From positions 1-64,000 of the forward strand of contig NZ_WEKL01000010.1 of assembly GCF_019295435.1 (NCBI RefSeq): DNA of 64,000 bases, written 5' to 3'. This DNA comes from Aquimarina litoralis (GTDB taxonomy: Bacteria; Bacteroidota; Bacteroidia; Flavobacteriales; Flavobacteriaceae). The translations under genes and the position numbers were made by a program. The notes under the pieces were generated by a model. That model made no database searches. It saw only the letters and a program-made list of their open reading frames with translations, and was not told where the DNA came from. This document shows, piece after piece, positions 53,227-63,349 of the stretch. The stretch's first letter is position 1; each line of letters starts with the position of its first letter.

Positions 53227-53299
53227 CAAAATACAGAAATATTCCGTAAAATGTTTAATTTTGTTTTCATCATATGTTTTTAACAAAAAGAGTGGGAAA

Positions 53300-54103
53300 A
53301 TGGTAGAAATCGACACAAAAATAAGGGAAATAATAGATTTTTTCGGATTAAACAATCATTCTTTTGCCAAACGCATAGGAGTCACCAGCACAACTATAGA
53401 CAGCATTACCACAGGAAGACTACAGTCAGACGGGTCTAGAAAAAGAACTAAACCTGGTTACGATTTATTAGAACGTATGATCGATGAATTTTCTATAGAT
53501 CCAGAATACCTTTTTGGTAAGAGCAACCAAATTTTAAAACAAAAACAACAAGAAATTACAACATATGGTGGAATTCCTCAAGTTGTTGCTGTAAATCAAG
53601 AAGGAGATGAAAATGTGGTGTATGTACCTATCAAAGCTCGAGCTGGTTACTTAGATGGATATGGAGATACTGAATTCATAGAAACGCTCCCTTCCTTTAA
53701 TATGCCGCATCTTACAAATGGAACTTTTAGATGTTTTGAAGTACAAGGGAATTCTATGGTTCGTACTTTTTTTGATGGAGATTTGGTTTTTGGTAAATAT
53801 GTCGAAGATTTACAAGACATAAAAGACGGCAGAGTATATGTAATTGTAAGCAAAAATGACGGTATTGTATTGAAGCGTGTGATTAACCGAATTGAAGAAC
53901 GTGGTAAGCTTATTCTAAAATCTGACAATAAGGATGGTAACTACCCTACCTATACTATTAATTCTGAAGAAATCATGGAAGCCTGGTATGTAACTATGTT
54001 TGCTTCCAAACAAATGCCAGAGCCTGTTGATGTTTATGACCGATTACATGATTTAGAGACTAAAATTGTCTTATTAGAAGAAGAATTACGCAGGACTCAT
54101 TAG
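53300..54103 (+). CDS. CI/LexA-like repressor (XRE HTH plus S24 peptidase)
   Basis: 267 residues from ATG 53300 (MVEIDTK). An XRE-type HTH (NNHSFAKRIGVTSTTIDSI) is followed by an S24 self-cleaving domain: nucleophile Ser in CFEVQGNSMVRT and base Lys in DGIVLKRVINRI. The C-terminus adds a short coiled coil (LHDLETKIVLLEEELRR). Upstream in-frame codons exist from TTG 53261, but that start would lie inside the likely promoter. Repressors of this kind hold prophage and tailocin genes silent until DNA damage. It is divergent to the toxin operon. Confidence 0.85.
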   Translation: MVEIDTKIREIIDFFGLNNHSFAKRIGVTSTTIDSITTGRLQSDGSRKRTKPGYDLLERMIDEFSIDPEYLFGKSNQILKQKQQEITTYGGIPQVVAVNQEGDENVVYVPIKARAGYLDGYGDTEFIETLPSFNMPHLTNGTFRCFEVQGNSMVRTFFDGDLVFGKYVEDLQDIKDGRVYVIVSKNDGIVLKRVINRIEERGKLILKSDNKDGNYPTYTINSEEIMEAWYVTMFASKQMPEPVDVYDRLHDLETKIVLLEEELRRTH

Positions 54104-54295
54104 ATAAAGATCGGGCACAACCACCGTAGCTATAACCCGATCTCACGTAAAAAAACCTCACAATAAAGACTTTTATACTTATATCTATCCACTCTTTTGT
54201 CTTTCTTAAAATCAAAAGGTTAACATTTATACTGTATATTTATGGAATATTTTTTGATGCATCTTTTTTCTACAAAATCTGCTAATCTTTGAAGT

Positions 54296-54718
54296 ATGAA
54301 AAATTCTAAATTTTTATTCTGTGTAATATGCCTTATTTGTATTCAAATGTTACATGCTCAATCTATACAACATCCTTCTTTAACTAAGAAAAAAGCCATT
54401 CAAAAAACGTTAATTATAGATTCCATACCGGTTTCTGTAGCCAAGAACTATCAATTAACGGGAATCAGCAATGATAATGTAGACTACCGATTGTTTTTTG
54501 GTGCCTCAAGAATTTCTGACTACCCAGTTTTTGGAATCTCAAGATCTCGTCCTTTTGTAGCTGTAACTAGAAATGCATTTACACACGAATTCCTATTTGA
54601 TCCATTCACATCTTATTCTGTAGATCGAAGAAATTGGGATAATCCATACAACACTTCTTCTCTTGGTGCTGGGATATTAGCAGGCAGTTTACAATTATTA
54701 TCTAGTTTTTTTAACTAA
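54296..54718 (+). CDS. unknown secreted protein
   Basis: 140 residues. Signal peptide at about 1-21 (cut after LHAQ). The mature part has no recognised domain; it has YRLFFGASRISDYPVFGISRSRPF and a Tyr/Arg/Asn-rich section, and ends with a weak hydrophobic stretch (SSLGAGILAGSLQLLSSFF). It sits alone on the + strand and its stop is 7 bp from the convergent GSCFA gene. Confidence 0.55.
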   Translation: MKNSKFLFCVICLICIQMLHAQSIQHPSLTKKKAIQKTLIIDSIPVSVAKNYQLTGISNDNVDYRLFFGASRISDYPVFGISRSRPFVAVTRNAFTHEFLFDPFTSYSVDRRNWDNPYNTSSLGAGILAGSLQLLSSFFN

Positions 54719-54724
54719 CCCAGT

Positions 54725-55672
54725 TTAAAACTTAATAAAAGAATATTGCTGCTGGATTTGTTGCTTTTTCTGTTCTAGTTTTTGAAGAAATGCATTATGC
54801 TGCTCACTATTAGGATTAAAAGGTCTATGTGCCATCCCATTCTGAATATCATTCACCTGATCCATTATTGTTAAAGCATTTTCAGAAATCCAAGTTTGTT
54901 TGAAACGTTCCCATATATAATCAATAGCTAGTGAACTAGGATGAATCATATCTTCTTTATAGAATCTATAATCCCTAAGCTCATCCATCATAATCTCGTA
55001 AGAAGGAAAGTAAGTACTATTTTGATCAACACCAATAACTTCATGTATTGCTGTGATAAGATGTGATTTGCTCTGATTATTTTCTATAAAACCGTCTTTA
55101 TGATGCCTAACAGGAGACACTGTAAATAGAATTTGAACATCGGGATTCAAACTCCTAATTAAACCAATACAATTATGCAAACATTGACTGATTTCATCAA
55201 CAGATAATATTTCTTTAGAAAATTCCTTTTGTGAAACTTTATGGCAATTGGCCACAATCATATCCAGAGCCTGTAAACGGTATACCCAAGCTGTTCCTAA
55301 GGTAATACTTATATGAGTTGCTGATTGAATATTCTTATAAGTCTTTTCTAACCCTTCGTTTAAGGCATTTAAAACTATTTTCTGATCTGAATTACTTAAC
55401 CTAGAATGCGCATCAAAACAATGCCATTGCTCATTATGAAAAAACAAATCCGTTTCGGTATACTTTTCCTGCTGAGTAGCCATCCATAAAAAAGTTTCTA
55501 TTGCTTTGGGATGAAAAAGTATACCGAAAGGATTTATTAATGATTTATATTTAAAGTATGAGAACTTCTCTCCAATGTTTTCAGCAAAACATGACCCTAA
55601 TAACACTAGATTTGCATCATAGTCTATTTTAGGTTGCTGAGGTTTTAAGGGTATTTTGGTTTGTAAGTTCAT
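54725..55672 (-). CDS. GSCFA domain protein
   Basis: 315 residues. The family name motif GSCFAENIGEKFSYFKY is at about 32-48, followed by NPFGILFHP. GSCFA proteins belong to the SGNH/GDSL-like hydrolase group; ITLGTAWVYR, TVSPVRHHKDGF and MIHPSSLAIDYIWERF are the further blocks. It is a widespread, uncharacterised protein in this phylum. The gene lies 46 bp after alaS in the same direction, so it may be co-transcribed. Confidence 0.85.
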   Translation of the reverse strand: MNLQTKIPLKPQQPKIDYDANLVLLGSCFAENIGEKFSYFKYKSLINPFGILFHPKAIETFLWMATQQEKYTETDLFFHNEQWHCFDAHSRLSNSDQKIVLNALNEGLEKTYKNIQSATHISITLGTAWVYRLQALDMIVANCHKVSQKEFSKEILSVDEISQCLHNCIGLIRSLNPDVQILFTVSPVRHHKDGFIENNQSKSHLITAIHEVIGVDQNSTYFPSYEIMMDELRDYRFYKEDMIHPSSLAIDYIWERFKQTWISENALTIMDQVNDIQNGMAHRPFNPNSEQHNAFLQKLEQKKQQIQQQYSFIKF

Positions 55673-55718
55673 AGGCTATCCAGTACAACTACAAAAAGAG
55701 TACTGGTATTGTATTTGG

Positions 55719-58349
55719 TTACAAATATTCTTTTACTTTTTCTAAGGCCTCATCGATCCCTGCTGGATTTTTACCTCCTGCAGTTGCAAAAAACGGCTGA
55801 CCGCCTCCACCTCCTTGAATATATTTTCCAAGTTCGCGAACCACTTGACCTGCATTCAAGCCTTTCTCTTCAACAAGATTTTTAGAAATATAACAAGACA
55901 ATAATGCTTTACCATTATTATTTGCTCCAAAAAGCATAAAAGCATTAGCGACTTCGCCTCCTAATTCAAAGGAAAGATCTTTGATTCCTGCAGGATCTAG
56001 ATCTACTTTTTTACTTAAAAACTGGATTCCGTTTACCTCTTCAAACTCAGCTTTAAGATCTCCTTTTAGATTTTTAGCTTTGTCTTTAAGAAGTGCTTCT
56101 ATTTGTTTTTTAAGGCTAGCATTTTCTTCTTGCAAACTGGTAATTGCTTTTACGGGATCTTTTGCATTTTTCAATACAGCTTTTACCTCAGAAAATGCTT
56201 CTGATTGATTGGTAAAATAATCCTTAGCAGCATCACTTGTAATCGCCTCAATTCTTCGTATTCCTGCAGCAACAGCACTTTCAGAAGTTATTTTAAAATG
56301 CCAAATATCACTTGTGTTTTGCACATGGATTCCTCCACATAATTCCATTGATTCTCCAAAACGAATCGCTCTTACCGAATCTCCATATTTCTCTCCAAAC
56401 AGTGCTATTGCTCCTTCTGCAATTGCTTGATCATAGGATATATTTCGCTTTTCTTCTAACGGTAAACCTTCTCTTATTCGTGCATTTACAAAGTCTTCTA
56501 CTTGTTGTAATTCATCTGCGGACACTTTAGAAAAATGAGAAAAATCAAATCTCAAATTTCCACTATGTACCATTGATCCTTTTTGAGCCACATGCGTTCC
56601 TAAAACTGTACGCAATGCCTGATGCAATAAATGCGTAGCAGTATGATTAGAAGCGGTTCTTGTACGTTGTTTTGTATCTACAACAGCCTTATAGGTTTCT
56701 CCTAAATGTTTAGGTAAACTTTTAGCGAAATGGATAATCAGGTTATTCTCTTTTTTAGTATCTATGATATACACCACATCTCCATTGGCAACTTCTAAAT
56801 ATCCTTTATCACCCACTTGGCCACCGCCTTCAGGGTAAAATGGAGTTTGATCTAATACTAATTGATATAATTCTCCATCTTTCTTACTATTTACTTTTCG
56901 GTAACGAGAGATTTTAGCATCTCCGATGGTATGGTCATATCCGATAAATGCTTCTTCAGCGTCTGGCAATAAAATTTCCCAGTCTCCTGCTTTTACTTCA
57001 GAAGCTGCTCTAGAACGATCTTTTTGTTTTTGCAGTTCTGCTTTAAAAACATCCTTTTCATACTCATATCCTTGCTCTGATAAAATCAAAGCTGTAAGAT
57101 CTTCAGGAAAACCATATGTATCATATAATTCAAATACTTTTTCTCCCGAAACTACTTCACCTTTGGTGTTTTTAATAACATTATCTAACAATACCAATCC
57201 TTGATCTAATGTTCTAAGGAAAGAGTTTTCTTCTTCCTTAATTACATTTACAATTAAGTTTTTTTGAGACTTCAACTCTGGAAAAGCATCGCTCATCTGA
57301 TTACTCAGTGTATCCACCAATTTATAGATAAAAGGTTCTTTAGTATTTAAAAACGTAAAACCATATCTAATAGCTCTTCTTAAGATTCTTCGAATTACAT
57401 ATCCAGCTCCTGTATTACTAGGCAACTGCCCATCTGCAATCGAAAAAGATACTGCTCTTAGATGATCTGCAATTACCCGTATAGCAACACTCACCTTACC
57501 ACTCTCTTCAGTTGGGATACTATCTTTATCGTAAGTGCTATTCGTAATCGTTTCAATTTCTCGTATCAACGGAGTAAAAACGTCCGTATCATAATTGGAT
57601 TTAACGTCTTGTAATGCCATACACAAACGCTCAAATCCCATTCCAGTATCCACATGTTGCGCAGGCAACTTTTCTAGAGAACCATTGGCTTTGCGATTAA
57701 ACTGCATAAAAACCAGATTCCAGATCTCTACAACTAATGGATCATCTTGATTTACTAAATCGCGTCCTGGAACTTTTGCTTTTTCTTCTTCAGATCTTAG
57801 ATCGACATGAATTTCAGAACAAGGTCCGCAAGGTCCTTGATCTCCCATCTCCCAGAAGTTATCTTTCTTATTTCCCATGATAATACGATCTTCAGGAACT
57901 ATATTTTTCCATAAATCGTATGCTTCTTGATCCATTTCAAGGTTTTCATCCTTAGCACCTTCAAAAACAGAAACATAAAGAATGTCTTTATCAATCCCGA
58001 ATACATCTGTTAACAATTCCCACGCCCACTCAATTGCTTCTTTCTTAAAATAATCCCCAAAGCTCCAGTTCCCTAACATTTCGAACATGGTATGGTGATA
58101 GGTATCCATTCCTACCTCTTCTAGGTCATTATGTTTACCACTTACTCGCAAGCATTTTTGTGTGTCAGCAATTCTATTATTTTTTGGAGTTCCGTTTCCT
58201 AAAAAGAACTCTTTAAACTGGTTCATCCCAGCATTGGTAAACATCAGTGTAGGATCGTCTTTGATCACCATCGGTGCAGAAGGCACTATGCTATGTTTTT
58301 TGGATTCAAAAAACGCTAAAAATTGGTTTCTGATGTCTTGGGATTTCAT
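55719..58349 (-). CDS. alaS: alanyl-tRNA synthetase
   Basis: 876 residues, full length. Class II catalytic core at the N-terminus ([35 protein letters not shown]), a tRNA-recognition region, the editing domain with [12 protein letters not shown] and the zinc Cys in ELCGGIH, and the C-Ala part with the Gly-rich [16 protein letters not shown]. It charges tRNA-Ala and clears mischarged Ser or Gly. It is divergent to the M23 gene. Confidence 0.97.
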   Translation of the reverse strand: MKSQDIRNQFLAFFESKKHSIVPSAPMVIKDDPTLMFTNAGMNQFKEFFLGNGTPKNNRIADTQKCLRVSGKHNDLEEVGMDTYHHTMFEMLGNWSFGDYFKKEAIEWAWELLTDVFGIDKDILYVSVFEGAKDENLEMDQEAYDLWKNIVPEDRIIMGNKKDNFWEMGDQGPCGPCSEIHVDLRSEEEKAKVPGRDLVNQDDPLVVEIWNLVFMQFNRKANGSLEKLPAQHVDTGMGFERLCMALQDVKSNYDTDVFTPLIREIETITNSTYDKDSIPTEESGKVSVAIRVIADHLRAVSFSIADGQLPSNTGAGYVIRRILRRAIRYGFTFLNTKEPFIYKLVDTLSNQMSDAFPELKSQKNLIVNVIKEEENSFLRTLDQGLVLLDNVIKNTKGEVVSGEKVFELYDTYGFPEDLTALILSEQGYEYEKDVFKAELQKQKDRSRAASEVKAGDWEILLPDAEEAFIGYDHTIGDAKISRYRKVNSKKDGELYQLVLDQTPFYPEGGGQVGDKGYLEVANGDVVYIIDTKKENNLIIHFAKSLPKHLGETYKAVVDTKQRTRTASNHTATHLLHQALRTVLGTHVAQKGSMVHSGNLRFDFSHFSKVSADELQQVEDFVNARIREGLPLEEKRNISYDQAIAEGAIALFGEKYGDSVRAIRFGESMELCGGIHVQNTSDIWHFKITSESAVAAGIRRIEAITSDAAKDYFTNQSEAFSEVKAVLKNAKDPVKAITSLQEENASLKKQIEALLKDKAKNLKGDLKAEFEEVNGIQFLSKKVDLDPAGIKDLSFELGGEVANAFMLFGANNNGKALLSCYISKNLVEEKGLNAGQVVRELGKYIQGGGGGQPFFATAGGKNPAGIDEALEKVKEYL

Positions 58350-58524
58350 TTTTTTCTATTTTATTTCTTATCAGTTAGTTATCGCTAGTTTTTACTTCCC
58401 TTTACTATCGATAATTGTCAGTTTTTTCTGGACTTTGCGACAATTTACTATATTTGTTGCAGCCTCAAAGTATAAATCAGCCTATTTTCGGCTAACATCC
58501 TGCAAAAATAGTATATTTTAGATT

Positions 58525-59502
58525 ATGTCAAAGGTTAAATATTACTACGATAGCGAGACGCTATCTTATCGTAGAATTGAGCAAAAAAAGGGACGTAAAT
58601 TTGGTTTTGCCATTTTAGGTGTTCTCGGTGCTTTTTTAGCCGGTTTTATCCTACTCGTAATTTATCTAAATATTCCACAATTAGAAACTCCAAAAGAAAA
58701 AGCATACAAAAGGGAGTTAGATAATATGAAATTGCAATATGAACTCATGAACAAGCAATTGAAAAAGGATCATGCGGTTCTAGCTGAGATTGCAGAAAGA
58801 GATGATAATATTTATCGTTTGTATTTTGGTGCACCACCAATTCCTGAAGAAGTACGAGGTGCTGGATTTGGAGGAGTTAACAGGTACAAAGGTTATGAAG
58901 GTTATGATAATTCTGAAATGATTATCGAAAGCCAAAAACAAATTGACAAATTGACAAAGCAAATTGCAGTTCAATCTATATCCTTAGATGAAATAAAAGA
59001 ATTGGCAGAACAAAAAGAAGAATTGCTTGCTACAATTCCTGCAATCCAACCTATTCAAAATTCTGATCTAAAACGTATGGCTTCTGGATATGGATGGAGA
59101 AGTGATCCATTTACCAAAGCGCGAAAGTTTCATTATGGAATGGATTTCTCTGCCGCAACGGGAACTCCCATTTACGCTTCTGGAAATGGTACAGTTACAC
59201 GTGCTGATGCCAATTCTAGTGGATACGGTAAACATATAAGAATTGACCACGGTTTTAATTATATAAGCCTGTATGCGCATTTAAGCAAATACAATGTAAA
59301 GAAAGGACAGAAAGTTAAACGTGGAGATATTATTGGTTTTGTAGGTAGTACAGGTCGATCTGTTGCTCCGCATCTTCATTATGAAATATTTAAAGATGGT
59401 GAACGTATCAATCCTCGAAACTTTTACTATGGAAGTTTAACTTCTAAGGAATTTAATGAAATGCTAAAAGCTTCTTCTCTTATTAATGAAACTCTAGACT
59501 AG
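58525..59502 (+). CDS. M23 family metallopeptidase, membrane-anchored
   Basis: 325 residues. One N-terminal membrane helix (about 27-50), a coiled coil (about 58-165), and a C-terminal LytM/M23 domain with zinc ligands in FHYGMDFSA and APHLHYEIF. It probably cuts or remodels peptidoglycan during growth or division. It is followed by the CapA-like gene after 5 bp and then a MerR gene 2 bp further, forming one operon. Confidence 0.92.
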   Translation: MSKVKYYYDSETLSYRRIEQKKGRKFGFAILGVLGAFLAGFILLVIYLNIPQLETPKEKAYKRELDNMKLQYELMNKQLKKDHAVLAEIAERDDNIYRLYFGAPPIPEEVRGAGFGGVNRYKGYEGYDNSEMIIESQKQIDKLTKQIAVQSISLDEIKELAEQKEELLATIPAIQPIQNSDLKRMASGYGWRSDPFTKARKFHYGMDFSAATGTPIYASGNGTVTRADANSSGYGKHIRIDHGFNYISLYAHLSKYNVKKGQKVKRGDIIGFVGSTGRSVAPHLHYEIFKDGERINPRNFYYGSLTSKEFNEMLKASSLINETLD

Positions 59503-59507
59503 TTTAT

Positions 59508-60626
59508 ATGCGCAAAGCACTTCTTTTTGTAATTCTAATCGGTTTTAGTTATACAATACAAGCTCAGAAATTTTCAAAAGAAGCTATCGACTCGATGACC
59601 ACTATTGTGGAAGATTTCAAACTAGAAATGGAAAGACTTTCTGCCCCCAAAAGCATCAAACTAATGGCTGTTGGGGATATTATGATGGGCACCAATTTTC
59701 CTAACGACAGTTATTTACCTCCTAAAGACAAGGGACCTTTTGATGATGTCAATGTTGTTTTACAACAAGCAGATATCCTTTTTGGAAATTTGGAAGGTAC
59801 ACTGACCGATACTGGAGAAAATGCAAAACGTTGTTCTGACCCTTCCAAATGTTATTCGTTTCGATCTCCAGAATTTTTTGGTGAATATTTAGAAGAAAGT
59901 GGATTTGATGTGATGAGTATTGCTAACAATCATATAGGTGATTTTGGTGCTATCGGTATTAAAAACACTGCCAAAACCTTAGAGAAACACAATATCGCCT
60001 ATGCTGGAATTTTTGCACAAGAATCTACCATTTTCGAAAAAAATGGAATCACGTATGGATTTTGTGCCTTTGCCCCAAACAAAGATTGCGTAAAAATTCA
60101 TAACTTAACCAAAGCAAAAAGGATAGTAACGGAACTGAAGGAAAAAGCAGACATTGTAATTGTTTCTTTCCATGGTGGTGCAGAAGGATCAGATCACACG
60201 CATGTTCCCAGAAAAACAGAACGTTTTTATGGAGAGGATCGCGGTAACGTCTACCTATTTGCGCATACATTAATCGATGCTGGAGCAGATATTATTTTGG
60301 GGCATGGACCTCATGTATCCAGAGCATTCGAAGTATATAATAATAAGTTCATCGCATATAGTTTAGGTAATTTTTGTACGTATTCCAGATTTAATTTAAC
60401 TGGAATTAAAGGATATGCTCCTATCGCAGAGATAGAAATAGATCCTAAAGGTAATTTTATCCAAGGCAAGTTACATTCTGCTAAACAGATCGATGAAATC
60501 TATCCATTTATGGATGATAAAAAAAGAGCATTAAAAGAAATTAAAAAATTGACAGAGGAAGATTTTCCAGAAAGCAATTTGGTATTTAAAGAAGACGGGA
60601 GTTTTACCCAACAAAAAGAGAACTAA
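59508..60626 (+). CDS. CapA-family protein (poly-gamma-glutamate synthesis-like metallophosphatase fold)
   Basis: 372 residues with a signal peptide (1-20, YTIQAQ). CapA-like motifs: LMAVGDIMMGTNFP, FGNLEGTLTD, SIANNHIGDFG, IILGHGPHVSRAFEVY. This family has a calcineurin-like fold and takes part in polymer or capsule handling. The gene starts 5 bp after the M23 gene and ends 2 bp before the MerR gene. Confidence 0.85.
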   Translation: MRKALLFVILIGFSYTIQAQKFSKEAIDSMTTIVEDFKLEMERLSAPKSIKLMAVGDIMMGTNFPNDSYLPPKDKGPFDDVNVVLQQADILFGNLEGTLTDTGENAKRCSDPSKCYSFRSPEFFGEYLEESGFDVMSIANNHIGDFGAIGIKNTAKTLEKHNIAYAGIFAQESTIFEKNGITYGFCAFAPNKDCVKIHNLTKAKRIVTELKEKADIVIVSFHGGAEGSDHTHVPRKTERFYGEDRGNVYLFAHTLIDAGADIILGHGPHVSRAFEVYNNKFIAYSLGNFCTYSRFNLTGIKGYAPIAEIEIDPKGNFIQGKLHSAKQIDEIYPFMDDKKRALKEIKKLTEEDFPESNLVFKEDGSFTQQKEN

Positions 60627-60628
60627 CT

Positions 60629-60958
60629 ATGTACGTAGACTTACCAAAAAAACTGTATTATGGTATTGGTGAAGTAGCTGATGCATTTAATGTAAATGCT
60701 TCTCTTATTCGTTTTTGGGAAAAGGAATTCGATATTATCAAACCGAAAAAAAATGCCAAAGGTAATCGGAAATTTACTCCAGAAGATATCAAAAACCTAG
60801 AACTTATTTATCATTTGGTAAAAGAACGTGGTTTTACTTTAGAAGGCGCTAAAATTCATCTCAAAGAGCAAAAACAGGAAGCTTTAGACAGCTTTGATAT
60901 CATCCGAAAATTAGAGTCCATTCGCGCTCAGTTATTAAAAATCAAAGAACAGTTGTAG
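60629..60958 (+). CDS. MerR-family transcriptional regulator
   Basis: 109 residues. An N-terminal winged HTH (YGIGEVADAFNVNASLIRFWEKEFDII) and a helical end (SIRAQLLKIKEQL) suited to dimerisation. No metal-binding Cys. Small MerR proteins of this type follow M23 peptidase genes in many relatives. It is the last gene of the operon. Confidence 0.88.
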   Translation: MYVDLPKKLYYGIGEVADAFNVNASLIRFWEKEFDIIKPKKNAKGNRKFTPEDIKNLELIYHLVKERGFTLEGAKIHLKEQKQEALDSFDIIRKLESIRAQLLKIKEQL

Positions 60959-61166
60959 TATCACAAATCTAAATAACTTCCTTTCTCAATTATATAGACG
61001 GAAGTCAGAGGTCAGAAGAAAAACATCTGTCTAAAAAAAACATTCAACACCTAACCCAATTAAAAGAAATTCTAAAAAGCATTTCGATAAGCTCAATGTG
61101 ACACAAATCCTTCGAAGTTGCAAACTTCGAATAGCTTGTAGTTAAAGTGAAAATTGGACTAGTAGT

Positions 61167-61781
61167 CTATTTTTGTTTTCTCAAATACTCTTTATAGATA
61201 TCTGATTCGATACTGGAAACATCTGATTGCATTTGGGTAAGTTTCGTAATGCTCGCTACTAATGGAAAGTCTTTAAAATTATAGATTAGCCAATTATGTT
61301 TTTTTCCTGATCTATCAATCACATCATTTGTGCTTATTTTTTCAGAGATAGTAGTTTTTATATCAGTATCATCTACACTTTTCAGTATTTCTTCTCTAAA
61401 CTGATTGATTTTATTTAGGAATTCTTTTCCTTTTTCAGAAAAGCCATTTTCCGTAAAAAACATATTGTTAGCCTGATCCATTTTTTCATAATCTGTAGGA
61501 TTTTTAATTCCCAACATTTCTTCTTTAATAGACTCCAGATATTTTTTAAAATTATCAACTAAAGTATCTACCTCTTTAGCTTTTAGTATATGTTCTTCAT
61601 CTTTTATCAGAGTTAATAAAGAATCGTTATCTTTTGCTACAGAAGTGGAATGAGTTTCTAATCTACTATTCATTGTACCAAAAGCAGTCAACACTTCTCG
61701 TGAAGCATACATACCAAACCAGATCAAACCGGTAACAACAATAATGCTAAACACCAAGAAAATCAATGTAGATCTCTTCAT
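61167..61781 (-). CDS. GldM N-terminal-domain-like protein (short)
   Basis: 204 residues: one membrane helix at about 5-26 and then a periplasmic domain. It closely follows the N-terminal part of GldM, the T9SS/gliding motor stalk protein: SREVLTAFGTMNSRLE, ENGFSEKGKEFLNKINQFRE and FKDFPLVASITKLTQMQSDV. The three downstream GldM domains are missing, as the protein ends at YLRKQK. GldM has about 510 residues, so this is a truncated or specialised paralogue. It begins 9 bp after der, perhaps in one transcript. Confidence 0.7.
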   Translation of the reverse strand: MKRSTLIFLVFSIIVVTGLIWFGMYASREVLTAFGTMNSRLETHSTSVAKDNDSLLTLIKDEEHILKAKEVDTLVDNFKKYLESIKEEMLGIKNPTDYEKMDQANNMFFTENGFSEKGKEFLNKINQFREEILKSVDDTDIKTTISEKISTNDVIDRSGKKHNWLIYNFKDFPLVASITKLTQMQSDVSSIESDIYKEYLRKQK

Positions 61782-61790
61782 TTCTAGGAT

Positions 61791-63098
61791 TTATTTTTTC
61801 CTAAAATATACAGCAACAGGTACTCCATGAAAATCAAATTGTTTGCGCAATTGATTTTCGATAAATCGCTTGTAAGGATCTCTGATGTATTGTGGTAGAT
61901 TACAGAAAAATGCAAACTGTGGCTGAGGTGTTGGCAATTGCATACAGTATTTAATCTTTACATATTTTCCTTTGTACGCTGGCGGAGGATTATGCTCTAT
62001 AATAGGGAGCATAGTATCGTTCATAACACTCGTTTTGATCTTCTTAGAACGATTTTTATATACTTCTACCGCTGTTTCTATCGCTTTAAAGATACGTTGC
62101 TTGGTTAATGCAGAGATAAATACAATAGGTACATCTGTAAATGGCTCTATTTGTTTCCGGATATATTTTTCAAAATCTTTAAGTGTATTGCTTTCCTTAT
62201 TTTCGATGAGATCCCACTTATTTACCAGAATCACAATTCCTTTTCGGTTACGTTCTGCTAACCAAAATATATTCTGTACTTGCGAATCAAATCCTCGTGT
62301 CGCATCTAGCAATAATAAACAGACATCACTATGCTCTATAGCTCTTACAGATCTCATTACGGAATAAAACTCCAAATCTTCTTTCACCTTTGATTTACGA
62401 CGTATTCCTGCAGTATCTACTAGGTTAAATTCAAATCCAAAGCGATTGTACTTAGTATCAATAGCGTCTCTAGTCGTTCCGGCAATATCGGTAACGATGT
62501 ATCGATCTTCGCCTATAAGAGCATTGATAAATGAGGATTTTCCTGCATTTGGCCTTCCTACTACAGCAAAACGTGGTAGTTCAGAAACCTCTTCTTCTTC
62601 CTGTTCTGGCAAGGCCTCTACTAATGCATCTAGTAATTCTCCAGTACCACTTCCATTTATACTAGCGATGGTATAATATTCTCCTAATCCCAGATTATAG
62701 AACTCAACAGCATCGGCAGCTCTTTTGGCATTATCGACCTTATTTACAGCTACAAAAATGGGCTTATCTACTTTACGTAAAAGATTAGCCACTTCTTCAT
62801 CCATACCAGTAATACCAGATTCTACATCTACCATAAAGATGATAGCATCTGCTTCATCAATAGCAAGTTCTACTTGTTTATCGATCTCTGCTTCGAAGAT
62901 ATCATCACTACCTACTACATAACCACCTGTATCGATCAAAGAGAATTCTTTTCCATTCCAATCACTCTTACCATAGTGACGATCACGAGTAACTCCGCTC
63001 ACCGCATCTACGATAGCTTCTCTCCGTTGGATCAGTCTATTAAAAAAAGTAGATTTTCCTACATTAGGTCTCCCTACAATTGCCACTATATTGCTCAT
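61791..63098 (-). CDS. der: ribosome-assembly GTPase Der (EngA)
   Basis: 435 residues with two tandem GTPase domains and a C-terminal KH-like domain. P-loops are [14 protein letters not shown] (8-21) and [18 protein letters not shown] and DTAG G3 motifs and NKVD / NKWD G4 motifs are present in both. Der is essential for assembly of the large ribosomal subunit. Confidence 0.97.
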   Translation of the reverse strand: MSNIVAIVGRPNVGKSTFFNRLIQRREAIVDAVSGVTRDRHYGKSDWNGKEFSLIDTGGYVVGSDDIFEAEIDKQVELAIDEADAIIFMVDVESGITGMDEEVANLLRKVDKPIFVAVNKVDNAKRAADAVEFYNLGLGEYYTIASINGSGTGELLDALVEALPEQEEEEVSELPRFAVVGRPNAGKSSFINALIGEDRYIVTDIAGTTRDAIDTKYNRFGFEFNLVDTAGIRRKSKVKEDLEFYSVMRSVRAIEHSDVCLLLLDATRGFDSQVQNIFWLAERNRKGIVILVNKWDLIENKESNTLKDFEKYIRKQIEPFTDVPIVFISALTKQRIFKAIETAVEVYKNRSKKIKTSVMNDTMLPIIEHNPPPAYKGKYVKIKYCMQLPTPQPQFAFFCNLPQYIRDPYKRFIENQLRKQFDFHGVPVAVYFRKK

Positions 63099-63205
63099 TA
63101 TCCTGAATTTCTAAAATTTGTGCAAAATTAGTCTTTTTATTCTTCCTAAACTATTGATCCTGTAAGATGAAGTAAATAAAATGTGATGAAATAGGTACAA
63201 AAAAC

Positions 63206-63248
63206 GAAAAAGCTCAACGGTCAGCGCATCGACCTATTGAACTTTTTC
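63206..63248. terminator. terminator after the choice-of-anchor I gene
   Basis: GAAAAAGCTCAA pairs with TTGAACTTTTTC (one internal mismatch), with an inner GGTC/GACC stem. It lies about 100 bp past the stop at 63350. Confidence 0.7.
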
Positions 63249-63349
63249 ATAATTGATAGTCAGTCAGTGAAATAATTACTTATCTCAAAGATATAAACAA
63301 ATCTATATAAGTTGGTTACTGTAAAACATCAAAATTTTTATGGACGTTT

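Noticed and set aside
53261-53299. TTG start for the CI-like repressor
   Set aside because: The extra 13 residues are unrelated to HTH proteins and the TTG lies on the likely -7 box; ATG at 53300 fits better.
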